Positions 1-11,308 of a stretch of DNA of 64,000 nt are shown here, piece by piece. Source of the stretch: Zoroaster sp. YZ-2022 (lineage: Eukaryota > Echinodermata > Asteroidea > Forcipulatida > Zoroasteridae); contig CM055823.1 of assembly GCA_029582265.1 (NCBI GenBank), positions 7,321,761-7,385,760 on the forward strand, written 5' to 3'. The position numbers and the translations under genes are program-made. Position 1 is the stretch's first letter; every line of letters starts with the position of its first letter. The notes beneath the pieces are model-generated. The model saw only the letters and a list, made by a program, of their open reading frames with translations, made no database searches and was not told the DNA's origin.

Positions 1-177
1 GATGAGAAACAACTGCACAATGAAACAGATGATGAAGGATGCATGTAGTGATTACACATTTCATGACATGACTACTGAAAGAGAGAGGGGGATGCAAATG
101 AAAATCCCGGTTCATGGAACATTTCAGATCTATTTGATGTTAAAAATCCAGTGTTCCCTAAATTGTTTTGAGTAGTA
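1..177. mobile_element. Tc1/mariner-like MITE, truncated by window edge
   Basis: This is the right part of a ~265-bp non-autonomous element found in full at 3957-4229, 19141-19406 and 23198-23463. Its right end reads GTGTTCCCTAAATTGTTTTG followed by AGTAGTA, the reverse complement of the left ends of the full copies. The TA-flanked ends (TACTACTCAAAAC) and lack of any ORF fit a Tc1/mariner-type MITE. The left terminus lies before the window. Confidence 0.8.
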
Positions 178-348
178 TATATGAAAAGGTTGGAGGTTTT
201 GATCACTTGGAAATTGTATGTGAACAAACGAAAACAAAAACACTAAACGTGAAAATTCATGTATGTGGATAAAACAGGTCCACACATTACATATAATTCC
301 GAACGTTTGGGATTTATGGAAATCAAACAAAAATGTTAGGAAGTGTTT

Positions 349-620
349 CTTAACCGCAACCACCCCAAATCCATTAAAATCCTCCAAGGGGCACTTTTTT
401 TTGGGGGGGGGGGGGAAATTCAGCAGTTTGAAACTGGTACTTTCACCTCTTCAAATGGGGCAAAATTACTACCTGGCAAGAAGTACAGGCTGAATATGAA
501 AGATCAACAAAAATGCATGGTGCGTTTTGAAGAAAAGGGCATGTTTCCCAAAGTGCACCGATGGATTTTGGAGGATTCAGGAAGGTTCCTAGCCAGAATA
601 CCTAGGGGGTTAGGGTTAAT
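349..620 (+). mobile_element. MITE with telomere-like termini, copy 1
   Basis: First of three same-orientation copies (others 1701-1976 and 34806-35083). The element starts near TTAACCGCAACCACCCCAAA and ends GGGGGTTAGGGTTAAT, so its termini resemble TTAGGG/CCCTAA. Subterminal sequences (CCAAATCCATTAAAATCCTCC on the left, GATGGATTTTGGAGGATTC on the right) form an imperfect inverted repeat. This copy carries a G/T run at 399-414. No coding capacity is seen. Confidence 0.75.
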
Positions 621-1700
621 ATCAACATTATTTGCTTTTATAATGGTAATTATATCAAGGATTTCTCATTAGTGCCGATGGCACTGTAGGTCGTAAGTTT
701 GACAGACGAGGAAATATAGCCCCGTTAATTGTGTTCTAACAAGCGACCCTTTTTCACAAAGTGCAATGTGCATAGCAGCCCTTGGGTTCAATCCATTCAT
801 TAATTAAACAGGGTATTTAAAATTTTAAAAAGAGGAACAATTGAATTATGTATGACAACTAGGCAAAAATGTCATTAGTGTCTCAGTTGGTGGTGTGACT
901 GCAAATTTACGCCAGTGGGAAACCGTCAGATAATTAGATAATCCAGAGGCTTGTAGCGGATTGCCAATAAATTAAGTAGATGTCACACGGTTTCAAAAGA
1001 CAACAACTAATTACTGGGCATAGGACAGGCACATGACAATAAAATAACAGAGACAGGAAAACATGCTATAGAAGTCGGCAATAAAATGGAAAAGGGAAAT
1101 GTTGGATTCGAGAGGATGTAGGCCCTATATTGTTATTTTAAACATCATGAAAGTACACCACTAAATTCTAAGAGTTTAGTTATTTGTTTGTTTGTTTGTT
1201 GATGTTTATTTATTTGTTATTGATTGATTTTTTTTTTTGATTTTATTAGTTTTATTTTGGCGGGAGAGGGGGGGGGGGTTATACTTCAATACTGAATGCA
1301 AATACAGAATATGCATCCAATACAATGTGACCACAGCCAGCGTTAATTGAACCTGGAACTTACAAAGAAAGCCGAAGTAATGACGTCATGCTTACAAAAT
1401 AGACCACTAATGAAACGTGGATTGTGTAGAGCCAGCCGCCATTATATCATGGAAACGTGACGTCACACTTCCGTACTCTATTGGCGGGCCACGCCTTGAC
1501 GGGTAGACTGGTACCCTGCACATATGATATAGGATAGATAGAGGCGCTGGTTGGACCACTCATTTGCTTTCATTGGTTACAGAAGGGGCAATGCGCAAGC
1601 GCGTGTATGTGTACCCGCAGAATGTAAAACTATGTTTATGACGAGTATTATGTATTTTATCGAAGGTGTTTTTATAAATGTATAGAACATGTAACAATTC
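621..1700. other. No gene seen; AT-rich spacer
   Basis: Upstream intron or flank of the GPCR gene. It holds a (GTTT)n-like stretch at 1181-1200, a T-run, a G-run near 1270 and two TGACGTCA-type octamers (about 1381 and 1459). I found no exon with splice sites that would supply TM1-TM4. Confidence 0.5.
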
Positions 1701-1976
1701 TTAACCCTAACCACCACAAATCCAGCAAAATCCGCCAAGGGCCACTTTTTGGGGAAAATTCAGCACTGTTGGAAACTACGGTACTTTTATCAACTCTTCA
1801 AATGGGACAAAATTACTACCTGGCAAGAAGTACAGGCCATAAGTGCCGAATATGAAAGAAGAAAACAAATGCATGGTGCATTTTGAAGATAAGGGCATGT
1901 TTCCAAAAGTGCACTGATGGATTTTGGAGGATTCAGGAAGGTTCCTAGCCAGAATACCTAGGGGGTTAGGGTTAAT
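1701..1976 (+). mobile_element. MITE with telomere-like termini, copy 2
   Basis: Best-preserved left end of this family (TTAACCCTAACCACC); right end GGGGGTTAGGGTTAAT. About 276 bp and collinear with copies 1 and 3. Minus-strand ORFs here are chance frames through the repeat. Confidence 0.8.
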
Positions 1977-2267
1977 ACCAATGTTTTGTACTAGTAAAAT
2001 TGTAAAATACATTATACATTCTTAAGATAGGACTATTTCATATTAAGGAACCCCGTTTAGCGCCTATTTATTCATTTTTTTATGAAATATATTAAAATCT
2101 GCATTATGAATTCCACAATATTTACATTGTGTTACTAAGTAATTTGTTTATGTCCTACCAAATATGTTTGCCGTGTATTGGCCCATATTTGAGACACTTC
2201 ATCTGCCCCTGAACTCCTGTAATAACTATTTGTTTGATGTTTTATTTTCTTTATTATAGGCTCATGG

Positions 2268-2626
2268 CATAATAATAATAATAATAATAATAATAAGGAC
2301 TTATATAGCGCACGTATCCATCAAACTGGTGCTCAAGGCGCATTATATTATTACCCCTGCTTATCAGGCTCATCATTCCTGAAACCATCTCAGCTCCGTG
2401 GGGAGTATACAGCTCAATTGCTGCCATTACAGCGCATATAGGGCTAATCAAACACAACAACCAACTCTGTCCTCACAGGTACCCATGGAGAGAAGCAATT
2501 ATGGTAAAGTGTCTTGCTCAATGACACAAGCACCACGGTCGCGGTTGTGATTCGAACCCACATTCTGACGACTCAGCCATCAGAACACAAATCCGATGCA
2601 CTAACCCGCTCGACCATGGTACTCCA
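2268..2626 (-). mobile_element. tRNA-derived SINE, head type B / tail type I
   Basis: Read on the minus strand this has a tRNA-like head (A box around GGTCGAGCGGG, B box GGTTCGAATC), a central core CTTGAGCAAGACACTT, and a LINE-like tail (GCGCCTTGAGCACC ... GTGCGCTATATAAG) ending in a short (TTA)n array. It lies 74 bp upstream of the GPCR exon at 2701. Confidence 0.85.
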
Positions 2627-2700
2627 TACTGCAAACTAGTGCCAATTCCCGATAGAACACAGTGAAATTAAATTTATCGTTTATTATTTTGCCCTATCAG

Positions 2701-2789
2701 GTCAATACGGTGATGTTAGTGGCTGTCTTGAGAGAGATTGGCAAGATTATCGAGAGAGACATTACCAAGTTGAAAGCAAGCAAATTCAA
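2701..2789 (+). CDS. Adhesion-class GPCR, internal exon (end of TM5, ICL3)
   Basis: Eighty-nine bases open in one frame, encoding VNTVMLVAVLREIGKII and a basic loop ending KLKASKFK. The acceptor is TTTTGCCCTATCAG and the donor is AAgtaaat. The exon starts in phase 0 and leaves two bases, which the next exon completes as Lys. Asn followed by VMLVAVLREI fits the cytoplasmic end of TM5 and the start of the third intracellular loop in class B2 receptors, which sit in the plasma membrane and signal through G proteins. The preceding exons (TM1 to mid-TM5, any GAIN domain) are not in the window. Family assignment is by motif recognition, and agreement with the next two exons is the main support. Confidence 0.8.
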
Positions 2790-3265
2790 GTAAATGATCA
2801 TAAATCACATCAATTGTTTATAGTCGCTGCTTCCATAGCCGCTACACAGCAAACACTGCAGTGTTAGGCCCAAGTACAACACCAGTGGTGTTCTTCACTG
2901 GGCCCCGTGTAAAACCATGGGAGAATCAGTTTGACACTCCCAATCCTTCTGATAAATTGTTTTCCTTTATTTGACAGAAAAACAAAGAAAAAGAACAAGT
3001 AATTTTGTTTTCGAACAAAACCCCAAAAGATAACATGAACATCCTGTTTTCAAACACATCAACGCCTTCTGTAATTGAATTTTCACAGGTTAGTTTTTAT
3101 AATCCAAAAAATAAATTGCATAAACTAAGTTTGATATAATCCAACAAACATGAAATAAGTTTTATTGTACGTTTGTACATTTTGTAAACACTGTTGGGTT
3201 GAAATAAATATACGTTTTCAAATACCAATGTTTGTATTTTCCCCTTAATTCCGGTGGATTTTCAG
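2790..3265 (+). other. GPCR intron with relic of AAAGGGAAGGTAC repeat
   Basis: Intron of 476 bp between the TM5 and TM6 exons. Bases ~3000-3250 resemble a degenerate copy of the dispersed repeat recognised by TTTTCACAGGTTAGT (about 3083) and CAAATACCAATGTTTGT before CCCCTTAA. A short palindromic ACACCAGTGGTGTT lies near 2878. Confidence 0.5.
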
Positions 3266-3392
3266 AACTTCTGCCAAGGCGCTTTTCATGTTCTTACCGA
3301 CGGTTGGCGTGCCGTGGTTAATCGGGCTACTTGCTTTCGATTCCGGTACGATCTTGTTTGATTACATCTTTAACATCTTGAACAGTTTCCAG
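3266..3392 (+). CDS. Adhesion-class GPCR, internal exon (TM6 to start of TM7)
   Basis: One base plus 42 codons, fully open. The acceptor is GTGGATTTTCAG and the donor is CAGgtaaat. TM6 reads ALFMFLPTVGVPWLIGLLAF, close to the class B2 pattern L-x-P-x-x-G-x-x-W-x-x-G; the Trp is typical of adhesion rather than secretin receptors. A short loop (DSGTILFD) leads into TM7 with YIFNILNSFQ, matching the conserved N-S-x-Q motif. The exon ends in phase 0 after Gln, a position at which I recall class B receptor genes carrying an intron just before the TM7 Gly. Phase agrees with both neighbours, so this is very unlikely to be a chance ORF. Confidence 0.88.
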
Positions 3393-3704
3393 GTAAATAT
3401 TATTTTTATATTATTAAGTTTACAGGTCAGAGTTCACACAGGAAAGGGTCAGCAGGTGTCACGAAAGAGTGTCATGTGCTAGCCTTAACGATGATATGAT
3501 TAGAAATAAACAATTATTGAATTGTAATGTCAAACTTACTTGCTGATAATGGGCTCAATCTTCCCTAGATTTTTCGCCATTTTCGTGTTTTTTATGACAA
3601 ATTTGGAACATTGATCACTTTTTAATTTATTTTTATATAATTTTTAAATTTTAAAACTTTTATTTATTATTTTTATTTATTATTTTTATTTATTATTTTA
3701 TTTA

Positions 3705-4500
3705 TTTTTGAGGGGGATCTAAATACTTTTAAATGAAATATATCACAAAATTGTTGCTTAACAGTAAACAAGTGGCAAACAAGTGGCAAATAAGTGGCAA
3801 AGTTAATTTATGACTGGACCCATTTGCTAAGCATTGATTTCAAAGATAACAGCGAGCAAAGATATCAATCTTAGATGTTTTTTTTAAAAAAAGGTTTATT
3901 TTTATTTTTTAGTGACCTGTCAAAATTACTTTTGCATATTTGTATACTCCATAATATACTACTCAAAACAATTTAGGGAACACCGGAATAATCTCAGTTA
4001 AAACAAGATCATTTATTTCAGATAAACATAATGTTTCACAGAATTGATGAGAAACAACTGCACAATGAAACAGATGATAAAGGATGCATGTAGTGATTAC
4101 ACATTTAATTTCATGACATGACTACTGAAAGAGAGAGGGGATTGCGAATGAAAATCCCGGTTCATGGAACATTTCAAACCTATTTGATGTTAAAAATCCG
4201 GTGTTCCCTAAATTGTTTTGAGCTTAGTATATTTTGTAATTTTTAAATTTTATTTTTATTTTTATTTATTATTTTATTTATTTTTTGAGGGGGATCCAAA
4301 TACTTTGAAATGAAAATAGTTGTCCAAATCTTGTTTAACAGCAAACAAGTGGCAAAGTTAATTTATGACGGGACCCATTTGCTAAGCATTGATTTCAAAG
4401 ATAACAGTGAACAAAGATATCAATCTTAGATGTTTTATTTTATTTTTATTTTTTAGTGACCTGTCAAAATTACTTTTGCATATTTGTATACTCCATAATG
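3705..4500. repeat. Intronic direct duplication of ~270 bp
   Basis: Both copies share GAGGGGGATC, AACAAGTGGCAAA, GACCCATTTGCTAAGCATTG, TATCAATCTTAGATGTTTT and TTGCATATTTGTATACTCC. Copy 1 ends where the MITE at 3957 begins; copy 2 starts after it. Confidence 0.8.
3957..4229. mobile_element. Tc1/mariner-like MITE, full copy
   Basis: Left end TACTACTCAAAACAATTTAG continuing GGAACACCGG; right end CCGGTGTTCCCTAAATTGTT then TTGAGCTTAGTA, with a one- to two-base change near the tip. The TIRs are about 30 bp and flanked by TA, and no ORF is present. It sits between the two copies of the intronic duplication. Confidence 0.85.
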
Positions 4501-4591
4501 TAACCATACTGAAAAGTGCCACTCAAAGTGGGTTTTGGTATATTGTATTAAAATTGTGTTACAATACCATGTTATTATTTTTATTATGCAG

Positions 4592-4633
4592 GGGCTCACG
4601 CTCTTTTTGATTCTCGTCGTTGGAAACAAAGAG
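4592..4633 (+). CDS. Adhesion-class GPCR, micro-exon (end of TM7)
   Basis: A 42-bp exon of 14 codons reading GLTLFLILVVGNKE. The acceptor is TTTTTATTATGCAG and the donor is GAGgtcagt; both boundaries are phase 0. It continues the NSFQ of the previous exon into the expected QG-x-x-x-F-L TM7 core and the N-K-E that opens the cytoplasmic helix in class B receptors. Without splicing the frame would add only a few residues before a stop at about 4652, so a shorter isoform ending here is possible. Confidence 0.82.
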
Positions 4634-5036
4634 GTCAGTATAATTATACCCTAAAATGCTATCCCGTCGCACTTTCTGTGAGTTTTATAAAAATGTATAA
4701 CTAGATCGGCGGAGCGTATTGCTCCCGCCTGGTATCGCTCTACACACATTAATCGGTTCCTCTTTCAGAGACCTGGTGCAACGCACTGTGATAGTGCGTT
4801 GCCAATAATTCAAGTCTGAATTTCTTCACGAGCTGGGCATTGTTAACGTTCACGCATAGAGCCACAACGTCCATCTTTTTATAGCAGGGCCGATAAGACA
4901 TCTACCTCAACCAGGATTAAGTCCACTTCGAGGGTGAATCAAATCATACTTTGCTAGCTTGACAGTTTATGTTGCTCTTGAAGTAATTTTTCGTCCGATG
5001 CTATATATCCACATCATCGCCTGTCAGTAAACTTAC

Positions 5037-5253
5037 AGGGACAATATCGTCACGATCAGAGCAGACTTTCAATAGGGCATGGAATCAGTGTCCTAGTTTA
5101 AGATGAACACAGTGACTGAAAATAACTGGCTCATTTATGCAGCAGCTACGGTCATATGACCTTATCAAGTGGGGTATTGATTTCAGTCACTGAGTTTATG
5201 TAAATTCGAGCGCTCCGATTCCATGCCCTGTTGATCGTGACGATATTGTCCCT
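5037..5253. mobile_element. MITE with perfect 22-bp TIR (AGGGACAATATCG family)
   Basis: The left terminus AGGGACAATATCGTCACGAT continues CA, and the right terminus is its exact reverse complement, ending at 5253. The 217-bp body has no ORF. Related copies lie at 33486-33592 (partial) and 34595-34804. Flanks are TTAC and TTAA, so a TTA-type duplication is possible but unclear. Confidence 0.85.
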
Positions 5254-5370
5254 TTAACAGTGAAGTTCAAATTCACTGCACGGACGGCTAAGTCTTCACC
5301 CCAGACGTTTTGTAATGTTCGCACTGTTCCCGCACACTGTGCAGTACGATTATATTTCTCACAAACGTCT

Positions 5371-5427
5371 TGGGACAAGGCTTGGGACAAGGCTTGGGAC
5401 AAGACTTGGGACAAGACTTGGGACAGG
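5371..5427. repeat. Five-copy 11-bp minisatellite
   Basis: Tandem units of GACAAGGCTTG then GACAAGACTTG, ending GACAGGGGC. Short frames encoding WDKAWDK-type or SCPKSCPK-type peptides on either strand are products of the repeat. Confidence 0.85.
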
Positions 5428-5429
5428 GG

Positions 5430-6390
5430 CTATAGTCGAATAAGGCTTGGATAATTTTGGTGTAGATATAGAATTCCATCATGTATAATTGGTCAGTATG
5501 CCAACTGGTAAGGGTTTTGTTTCGTTAAATTCACAAAAGCATGCATGCAAGGTTCCTTGCTGTATGATGTATGTGAGTGTTTTGAGCAACAGTTTACAGT
5601 AACATAAATGTGTATACATGGATGATGTATGGGAGTTGATATATAAATCATGAGGCTCTCATATTCAGACCACAGAGCAACGGTCCCATGTTTTATCCTC
5701 AGACAAGCTCTCGTAAATCAAACCGTATGATCCTTCCTCCATAGTACAATGATACCGTAAGAATATGTCATCCTGTACTTTCCTATTACGTGTGTTTGGC
5801 TGATAGTGCTGGGAATAGGTCACGAACATGTAAATTACGATGGCTGTTCGATCTAAGATAAACATGAACATTGTGGATTATTTTTTCAAATCATCCAAGA
5901 AAAAGGGACATGTTTTTTCTTTTGCTTTGTTTTCTTTTTCAAGATAATTTATGTAATTGTCATTTCAAAAATAAAACAAATATCGAATGTTAAAGGTGAA
6001 CTTACTCGGTGTAAATTTTATGATTGTATCAGTCTTCCCTATAAATAATTTTGTCTGAGGTGCTGTCACTTTAAAAAAACAACAAACAAACACAGTTGGA
6101 TATCGATCAATTTAGGTCATCTTCTCTGTACAGAGAAATTGAGCAAAACCAGCTCTACTTACAAGCCGGAACAGTTATTTTGCAATATAATGTGACCACC
6201 GCTTAATTAAACACACAGGTAGCTGTGAGACCATCCAGTCTAGATTAACGTGTATTTTGGTATCATTGGGAGAAAATGTAGCCACAAGGAGCAAAACTAA
6301 ACTCAAATTGTTCGCATTATTAGAGACGCAGTTATTTAATCACCCGATCAGTACTAACAAGATCATTTGCAGGACCTGTTTGTTTCAATT
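5430..6390. other. Intronic spacer, nothing assigned
   Basis: AT-rich, with no exon-like sequence having matching splice sites. A GTAAATTTTATGATTGTATC stretch near 6011 resembles the dispersed AAAGGGAAGGTAC repeat but is too diverged to delimit. Confidence 0.4.
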
Positions 6391-6391
6391 A

Positions 6392-6510
6392 CACTGCAAA
6401 AACCGAGGTGTTAAAATAACACTAGTGGTGTCAACTTTATTCTTCCACGGTGTTTATATTGTGCGAATTGCCTAATATAAACACCAATGCTGTAGTTTTT
6501 CATCGACGTA
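6392..6510. mobile_element. MITE-like 'ACACTGCAAAAA' element
   Basis: Begins TTACACTGCAAAAACCGAGG, contains TAACACTAGTGGTGT and ends with a diverged complementary stretch (CAATGCTGTAGTTTTTCATC). Similar termini occur at 27743-27823 and 35688-35890. Confidence 0.4.
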
Positions 6511-6993
6511 GTAAGAATTAATATCAGTAACGTCGGCTACGCTTATTTTACTTGAATAAAGCACTCCTGTGATTTCTCAGGATTTTTCCTGATTTCAGGA
6601 TTTTAATTTTTTTTAATTTTTTTTTTTTTACAAATCTCACATTGCCTCAAAATTCTCTTGAAAGAAGAAAAGTAGCTTATATTGTGGCCAGACCTCTACA
6701 TGTAGATTCTTGTTCGTGGTGATGTATGTACATCCTCCAAAATTAAACATCCATGAGATTTAGGGGGGCTGTGTCCTCTAGACCAAAGGGAGACCCAGGC
6801 CCGCTATCCATTTGTCAGAATTTTTTTTACTTTTGTCAAATCACACCCCTGAAAAAGATATAAAATATCCAAACTGTAAAATGTTCAGCTCATCACATTG
6901 TGTCGTTAACGAGAAAATAACAAAACGCATTCGGTTTTATCATATTCATTCTAGCGTAGAATTATTGTCCACGTGGGAGGAAACCAGCTGTAA

Positions 6994-7735
6994 AATTGTT
7001 TTGCTAATCAATTGTTTTGCTAATCAATTGTTTTGCTAATCAATTGTTTTGCTAATCAATTGTTTTGCTAATCAATTGTTTTGCTAATCAATTGCTTTGC
7101 TAATCAATTGTTTTGCTAATCAATTGTTTTGCTAATCAATTGTTTTGCTAATCAATTGTTTTGCTAATCAATTGTTTTGCTAATCAATTGTTTTGCTAAT
7201 CAATTGCTTTGCTAATCAATTGCTTTGCTAATCAATTGCTTTGCTAATCAATTGTTTTGCTAATCAATTGTTTTGCTAATCAATTGTTTTGCTAATCAAT
7301 TGTTTTGCTAATCAATTGTTTTGCTAATCAATTGTTTTGCTAATCAATTGTTTTGCTAATCAATTGTTTTGCTAATCAATTGCTTTGCTAATCAATTGTT
7401 TTGCTAATCAATTGTTTTGCTAATCAATTGTTTTGCTAATCAATTGTTTTGCTAATCAATTGTTTTGCTAATCAATTGTTTTGCTAATCAATTGTTTTGC
7501 TAATCAATTGTTTTGCTAATCAATTGTTTTGCTAATCAATTGCTTTGCTAATCAATTGCTTTGCTAATCAATTGCTTTGCTAATCAATTGTTTTGCTAAT
7601 CAATTGTTTTGCTAATCAATTGCTTTGCTAATCAATTGTTTGGCTAATCAATTGTTTGGCTAATCAATTGTTTGGCTAATCAATTGTTTTGCTAATCAAT
7701 TGTTTTGCTAATCAATTGTTTTGCTAATCAATTTT
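6994..7735. repeat. 16-bp minisatellite, about 46 units
   Basis: Unit TTTTGCTAATCAATTG repeated head to tail with almost no length variation. Most units carry TGTTTTGC; C variants (TGCTTTGC) occur at 7091, then a run at 7203/7219/7235, 7379, a second run at 7539/7555/7571, and 7619. Three units near 7640-7680 carry TGTTTGGC. Each unit holds the palindrome CAATTG. No spacers are present, so it is not a CRISPR-like array. It lies in the large GPCR intron. Confidence 0.95.
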
Positions 7736-7862
7736 ATAAAATGATATTACCTCAAACAGAATGATTTCATGATGGTTTGATACCATCATCAGCTTGTGTT
7801 TTTAAATGTATATTTATTGTCGACATTACCAATAGTGTGTGGGGTGTTAACTATTGTTAAAC

Positions 7863-8123
7863 CCTCCTACTACTACAAGGGTCAAAATCAGTCAAAATTT
7901 TGATATACTTGCCAAGGTATATCTAGTGCATTTACAGGTCAAAGAGTCGACTGTTTTTGACTGGTAAAAGCATTGTTTGGTATTGTTCAGGGTGGTCAAA
8001 ATGACAGTACAAACCAGTAAAAAATGCCCCTGTGTGCACATTTGGGCCAACAGTCAAAACAGGCAGTTGACTGGTTTTGACCTCTGTAGCAACTTCCCAC
8101 TAAAGTGCAGCAATAGTAGGAGG
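7863..8123. mobile_element. MITE-like element with CCTCCTACTA ends
   Basis: Left end CCTCCTACTACTAC, right end GCAATAGTAGGAGG. The ~260-bp interior contains repeated GTCAAAA/TTTTGAC motifs in both orientations (7881, 7954, 8000, 8070), giving much internal inverted symmetry. No ORF. Confidence 0.55.
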
Positions 8124-9427
8124 CATATTACTGAGGGGATCCAGTTGCGCTGAGGACGTTATATGCACTGAGATAACGATGTTGTACAAAAGAAATGTCG
8201 TTGATATTTACATGAATTGTCTACGGCTGTTATAGAGCCTGTGACCGGATCCTCCGTGTTAGTCAGGAAGTGTGGCGGGGTGCCTCGCCCTCACAGCTAT
8301 GCCTTCATCAATAAACATGCAATTGTAATAAGTAATCGTGAGATAACATTATGAGTAGGCCTATGCCCACAACAGACGCAATCCTGCCGCCAAATTGCCG
8401 TTGGTATGGTAATGCAGAGCAGAGCCTTGAATTTAATGAGCAATTAACTTAGGCTCTGACACGATCGGGGCTTCTGTGTTTTCATTTATCTTTGTAGGGA
8501 AAGTCATTCTGGGAAAGCCCATTTAGAATTGATGGATAGTGGGTTGACTCAGCAATGAGATACGGATAGCCATGAATTAGCTAACACTAATGATGAAAGC
8601 CAGACAATTATTACTCAGTATTCTACGCATAATTGGGCAATACAATTATTTCAAACCGGTTGTATATGTATGGTATATTTCGCTGTGACCTGCTTCGTTG
8701 CCGCGTTAACGCTGGTATAAATGCATCCAGGTTGTGTGTCACTGAACTCGTGTGTTAACGTTGCTCGGACTATTACCGTGGCGGACCCATCGTCTTGTCA
8801 GTGGGGCGCAATCTTCCAACAAGCATGTAACCCAAAACATTGGGCGTATATTATTTATTAGACTTTATACTACCTCCTTCTGGCCTTATTCTGGGTGTAT
8901 ATTTAGGATTTATTTGTATTTCATTTATTTATTTGTTTACCTTTCATGAAAGAGAAGGTATGCCTACTGCATCAGATTACCCGTAATTATCAAATTCACG
9001 AATTATTGTCTTTGAAGTGGTTTTATCCTAGAGCAACTACAGATCGTAATGTGAAATTTACAACACGGTTCTGTCCGGCAACAGTACAACAAATGTAACA
9101 GTCTTTCGTCATTATCTCAAAAAACGTAGGCCTACGCACCTAGTTTGATGAAATTTTCAGTTGTAATTTGATATACTTGAAAACTAGAGGGTTAAAACGT
9201 ACGAACGATATCGAATATTGATGTTGTATCTTCCATAAACGTTATTTCTTCTGCTTCAACTCATTGATCGTTTTGCCAATGACGTCAATGTTTTTGTCAA
9301 TGTGGTCCATTGCTCTTAGGTTTTCCAGGGACTGTTTTAACCAGCTACATATTTTTTTTATTAGTACATCAAAATAGTATAATTTGAGAACATGTTTTGA
9401 TTGCCGTACTGACAAGGCGAAATTGTA
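8124..9427. other. Intronic spacer, no gene seen
   Basis: The stretch 8945-9180 has weak matches to the dispersed AAAGGGAAGGTAC repeat (AGAGAAGGTATGC, TTATCTCAAAAAACGTAG, TTTGATGAAATTTTCAG). No supported exon. Confidence 0.4.
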
Positions 9428-9570
9428 TTTTAAAAAAAAATTATAATAAATAAATAAATAAAATAAATAAATAAAAATAAATAAATAAATAAAAAATAAA
9501 TAAATACAAAAAAATGTTTAAAAAAACTATAAAAAAAAAAATTTAAAAAAATAATAAAACCACTTAGACC
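9428..9570. repeat. A-rich (AAATA)n low-complexity tract
   Basis: Imperfect AAATAAATA and A-runs over about 140 bp; nothing else is visible. Confidence 0.9.
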
Positions 9571-11308
9571 TATGTTTGGAGTTTCATACTCGCCAAACCT
9601 TCAAGTCAGTGTTTTTTCTGCTTTTGCCAGTTTCCAGTTCGTCTGTTGTACTATGTGAATAGAGACACTGTGAGGTTTTGCTTAATACAAGATTAAGGTT
9701 TTATATCTGCATGTTCATCTTATAAGTGTGAATTAAACAACGTGTGTTGACGTTAATATCAATTTATACAGTCGGATTCCATCAAACAAAAGTGGATTTC
9801 CATTATAAGAGGGAACTTTCTGGTTCAGTGTTGCATGCTGCTCTTAGCAGATATCAATAGTTGACCTTTCCCTATTTTAGAGAGGGTCATAAGAAATGTA
9901 AACGACATATGTTTTGTTTTCTAAGCCCAAGTTAAAAATATTATCGTAAAAAGGTTTTTTGCCTCTCTTACGTTTCACGCACAGCAGATCTATTATTTTG
10001 GTGTAAACTCTGTAAATATTTTGCACCTGTACTCTATAAAAGTGTAAAACTTGCATAATTTGGAAGCTAGGCGTTTGAAAACCCACTAAATAAATTATAA
10101 TAAAATAACATTTAAATTAAAATAATAATAAGTAAACTCAGGCACACAAAATACAAGCCGGCATGATTTGGGTAGTTTATTTGCCGACTGAGGCTCGATT
10201 TTGCCGACTGAAAATCGATTTGCCTCGACCCCAACCCCGCCCTCTGGTTACGGCCAGCGCTTCTGTATCCTTTACGTGCCAAGATTCACTTGCGCAAGAT
10301 TCACCAAGATTCACGCTTGTCATGTTTAGTCTGTGTGATGTAGATCGTATACATGAAATAGCTGTCTGCTCAGGTGGATCGTTTATGATCGAGTTTGTAT
10401 TGGGCTCTGGATACATGGAGATGTTTGCCTGTGTAAAGTGGATTGATGCCGGCGATTCCTCCTTGATGTGTCTTTGATGAGGTCATTACACCTTCCAATT
10501 TACATTAAAGAGACCCTCCGGCTGTAAGAAGGCGCCTCATTCGTTCTGTGCAGTGTATACTAATAGGCAGTCAGTGCGCCACCGGATCGGATTACCTTTA
10601 GCAAAGACTAGCAAAAACAAAATAATATTTTTTCCCCTCCATCCAGCCGTTAGACAAATTATATTTACGGTTACAAATGGGAAGGACGGGCTTTACAGTG
10701 TGCATTTGAAGACAAGCAATTGCACGGCCTCTAGTACCACAAACCAAATGTTGTTTTCTTTTCATTCTCGTTTTAATATAAACGTCATATCTGAATTCAC
10801 CAGGGAAGATGAAGGTTGAGTTTGTTTCCAGAAAGGGGACGTTTGGTTGATTGAGTTGTCAGTTTTGACGTAAAGGAATGTTTAGATTTCCCAATAAGAA
10901 CAGTGAAATCCTAACCAGCTTACATACATCAATTGGATTTGTAAATTTTGTCTGAAGTCATTATGGTGTTTTTAATAGAGGAAGCTTGTACAAAAATTAC
11001 TTCTTTCAGGGCTGTTTTTGTTTCTTGAATAATTATCTTAATTCATATGCTTTCTTTCTTTGAATCAAGATACACTGAACAAACGGCATGTTACACTAGT
11101 TTTAGCCTCTAACGTTATGTCGTTAGCCCCCCCCCCCCAAAAAAAAATAATAATAATAAAAATTAAAACAAAAATAAGTCTCCGTTTCTAGTCTCCACGC
11201 GCGACACCTCCGCGACGCATTTTAATTTTTTTTGTTTGGTTGTTGCTATGAAACGATGTCCAATTGCAGCCAAAATTGTTTAGCTAGAGACAGTCATAAT
11301 AATATTAT
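9571..11308. other. Intronic spacer with hAT-like scrap
   Basis: 10175-10250 repeats TTGCCGACTGA and contains GGTTACGGCC, fragments shared with the hAT-type elements at 15940 and 21751. A C-run and A-run lie at 11130-11165. The 88-codon + ORF at 10553-10819 has no recognised domain or acceptor. Confidence 0.45.

Larger units (their letters stand above)
3393..4591 (+). other. GPCR intron containing tandem duplication and MITE
   Basis: This 1.2-kb intron splits TM7 between Gln and Gly. It contains (TTTATTA)-type AT-rich runs at 3655-3705, two diverged direct copies of a ~270-bp segment (about 3705-3956 and 4265-4500) and a MITE between them. Confidence 0.7.

Noticed and set aside
1701..1976. 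Interstitial telomere
   Set aside because: Only two TTAGGG-like units per end, repeated identically in three MITE copies, so it is a terminus motif and not a telomere tract.
2259..2270. Acceptor-like TTTTCTTTATTATAG followed by GCTCATGG
   Set aside because: It runs directly into the SINE tail, gives no coding frame and would not supply the expected TM4-TM5 sequence.
4769..4819. Alternative terminal GPCR exon after TCCTCTTTCAG
   Set aside because: It is phase-compatible but short (16 codons) and lacks the helix-8-like start seen at 16549. It could be a minor isoform.
6994..7735. CRISPR-like array
   Set aside because: Direct 16-bp tandem repeats without spacers, in a eukaryotic intron. The same applies to the 18-bp array at 17389.
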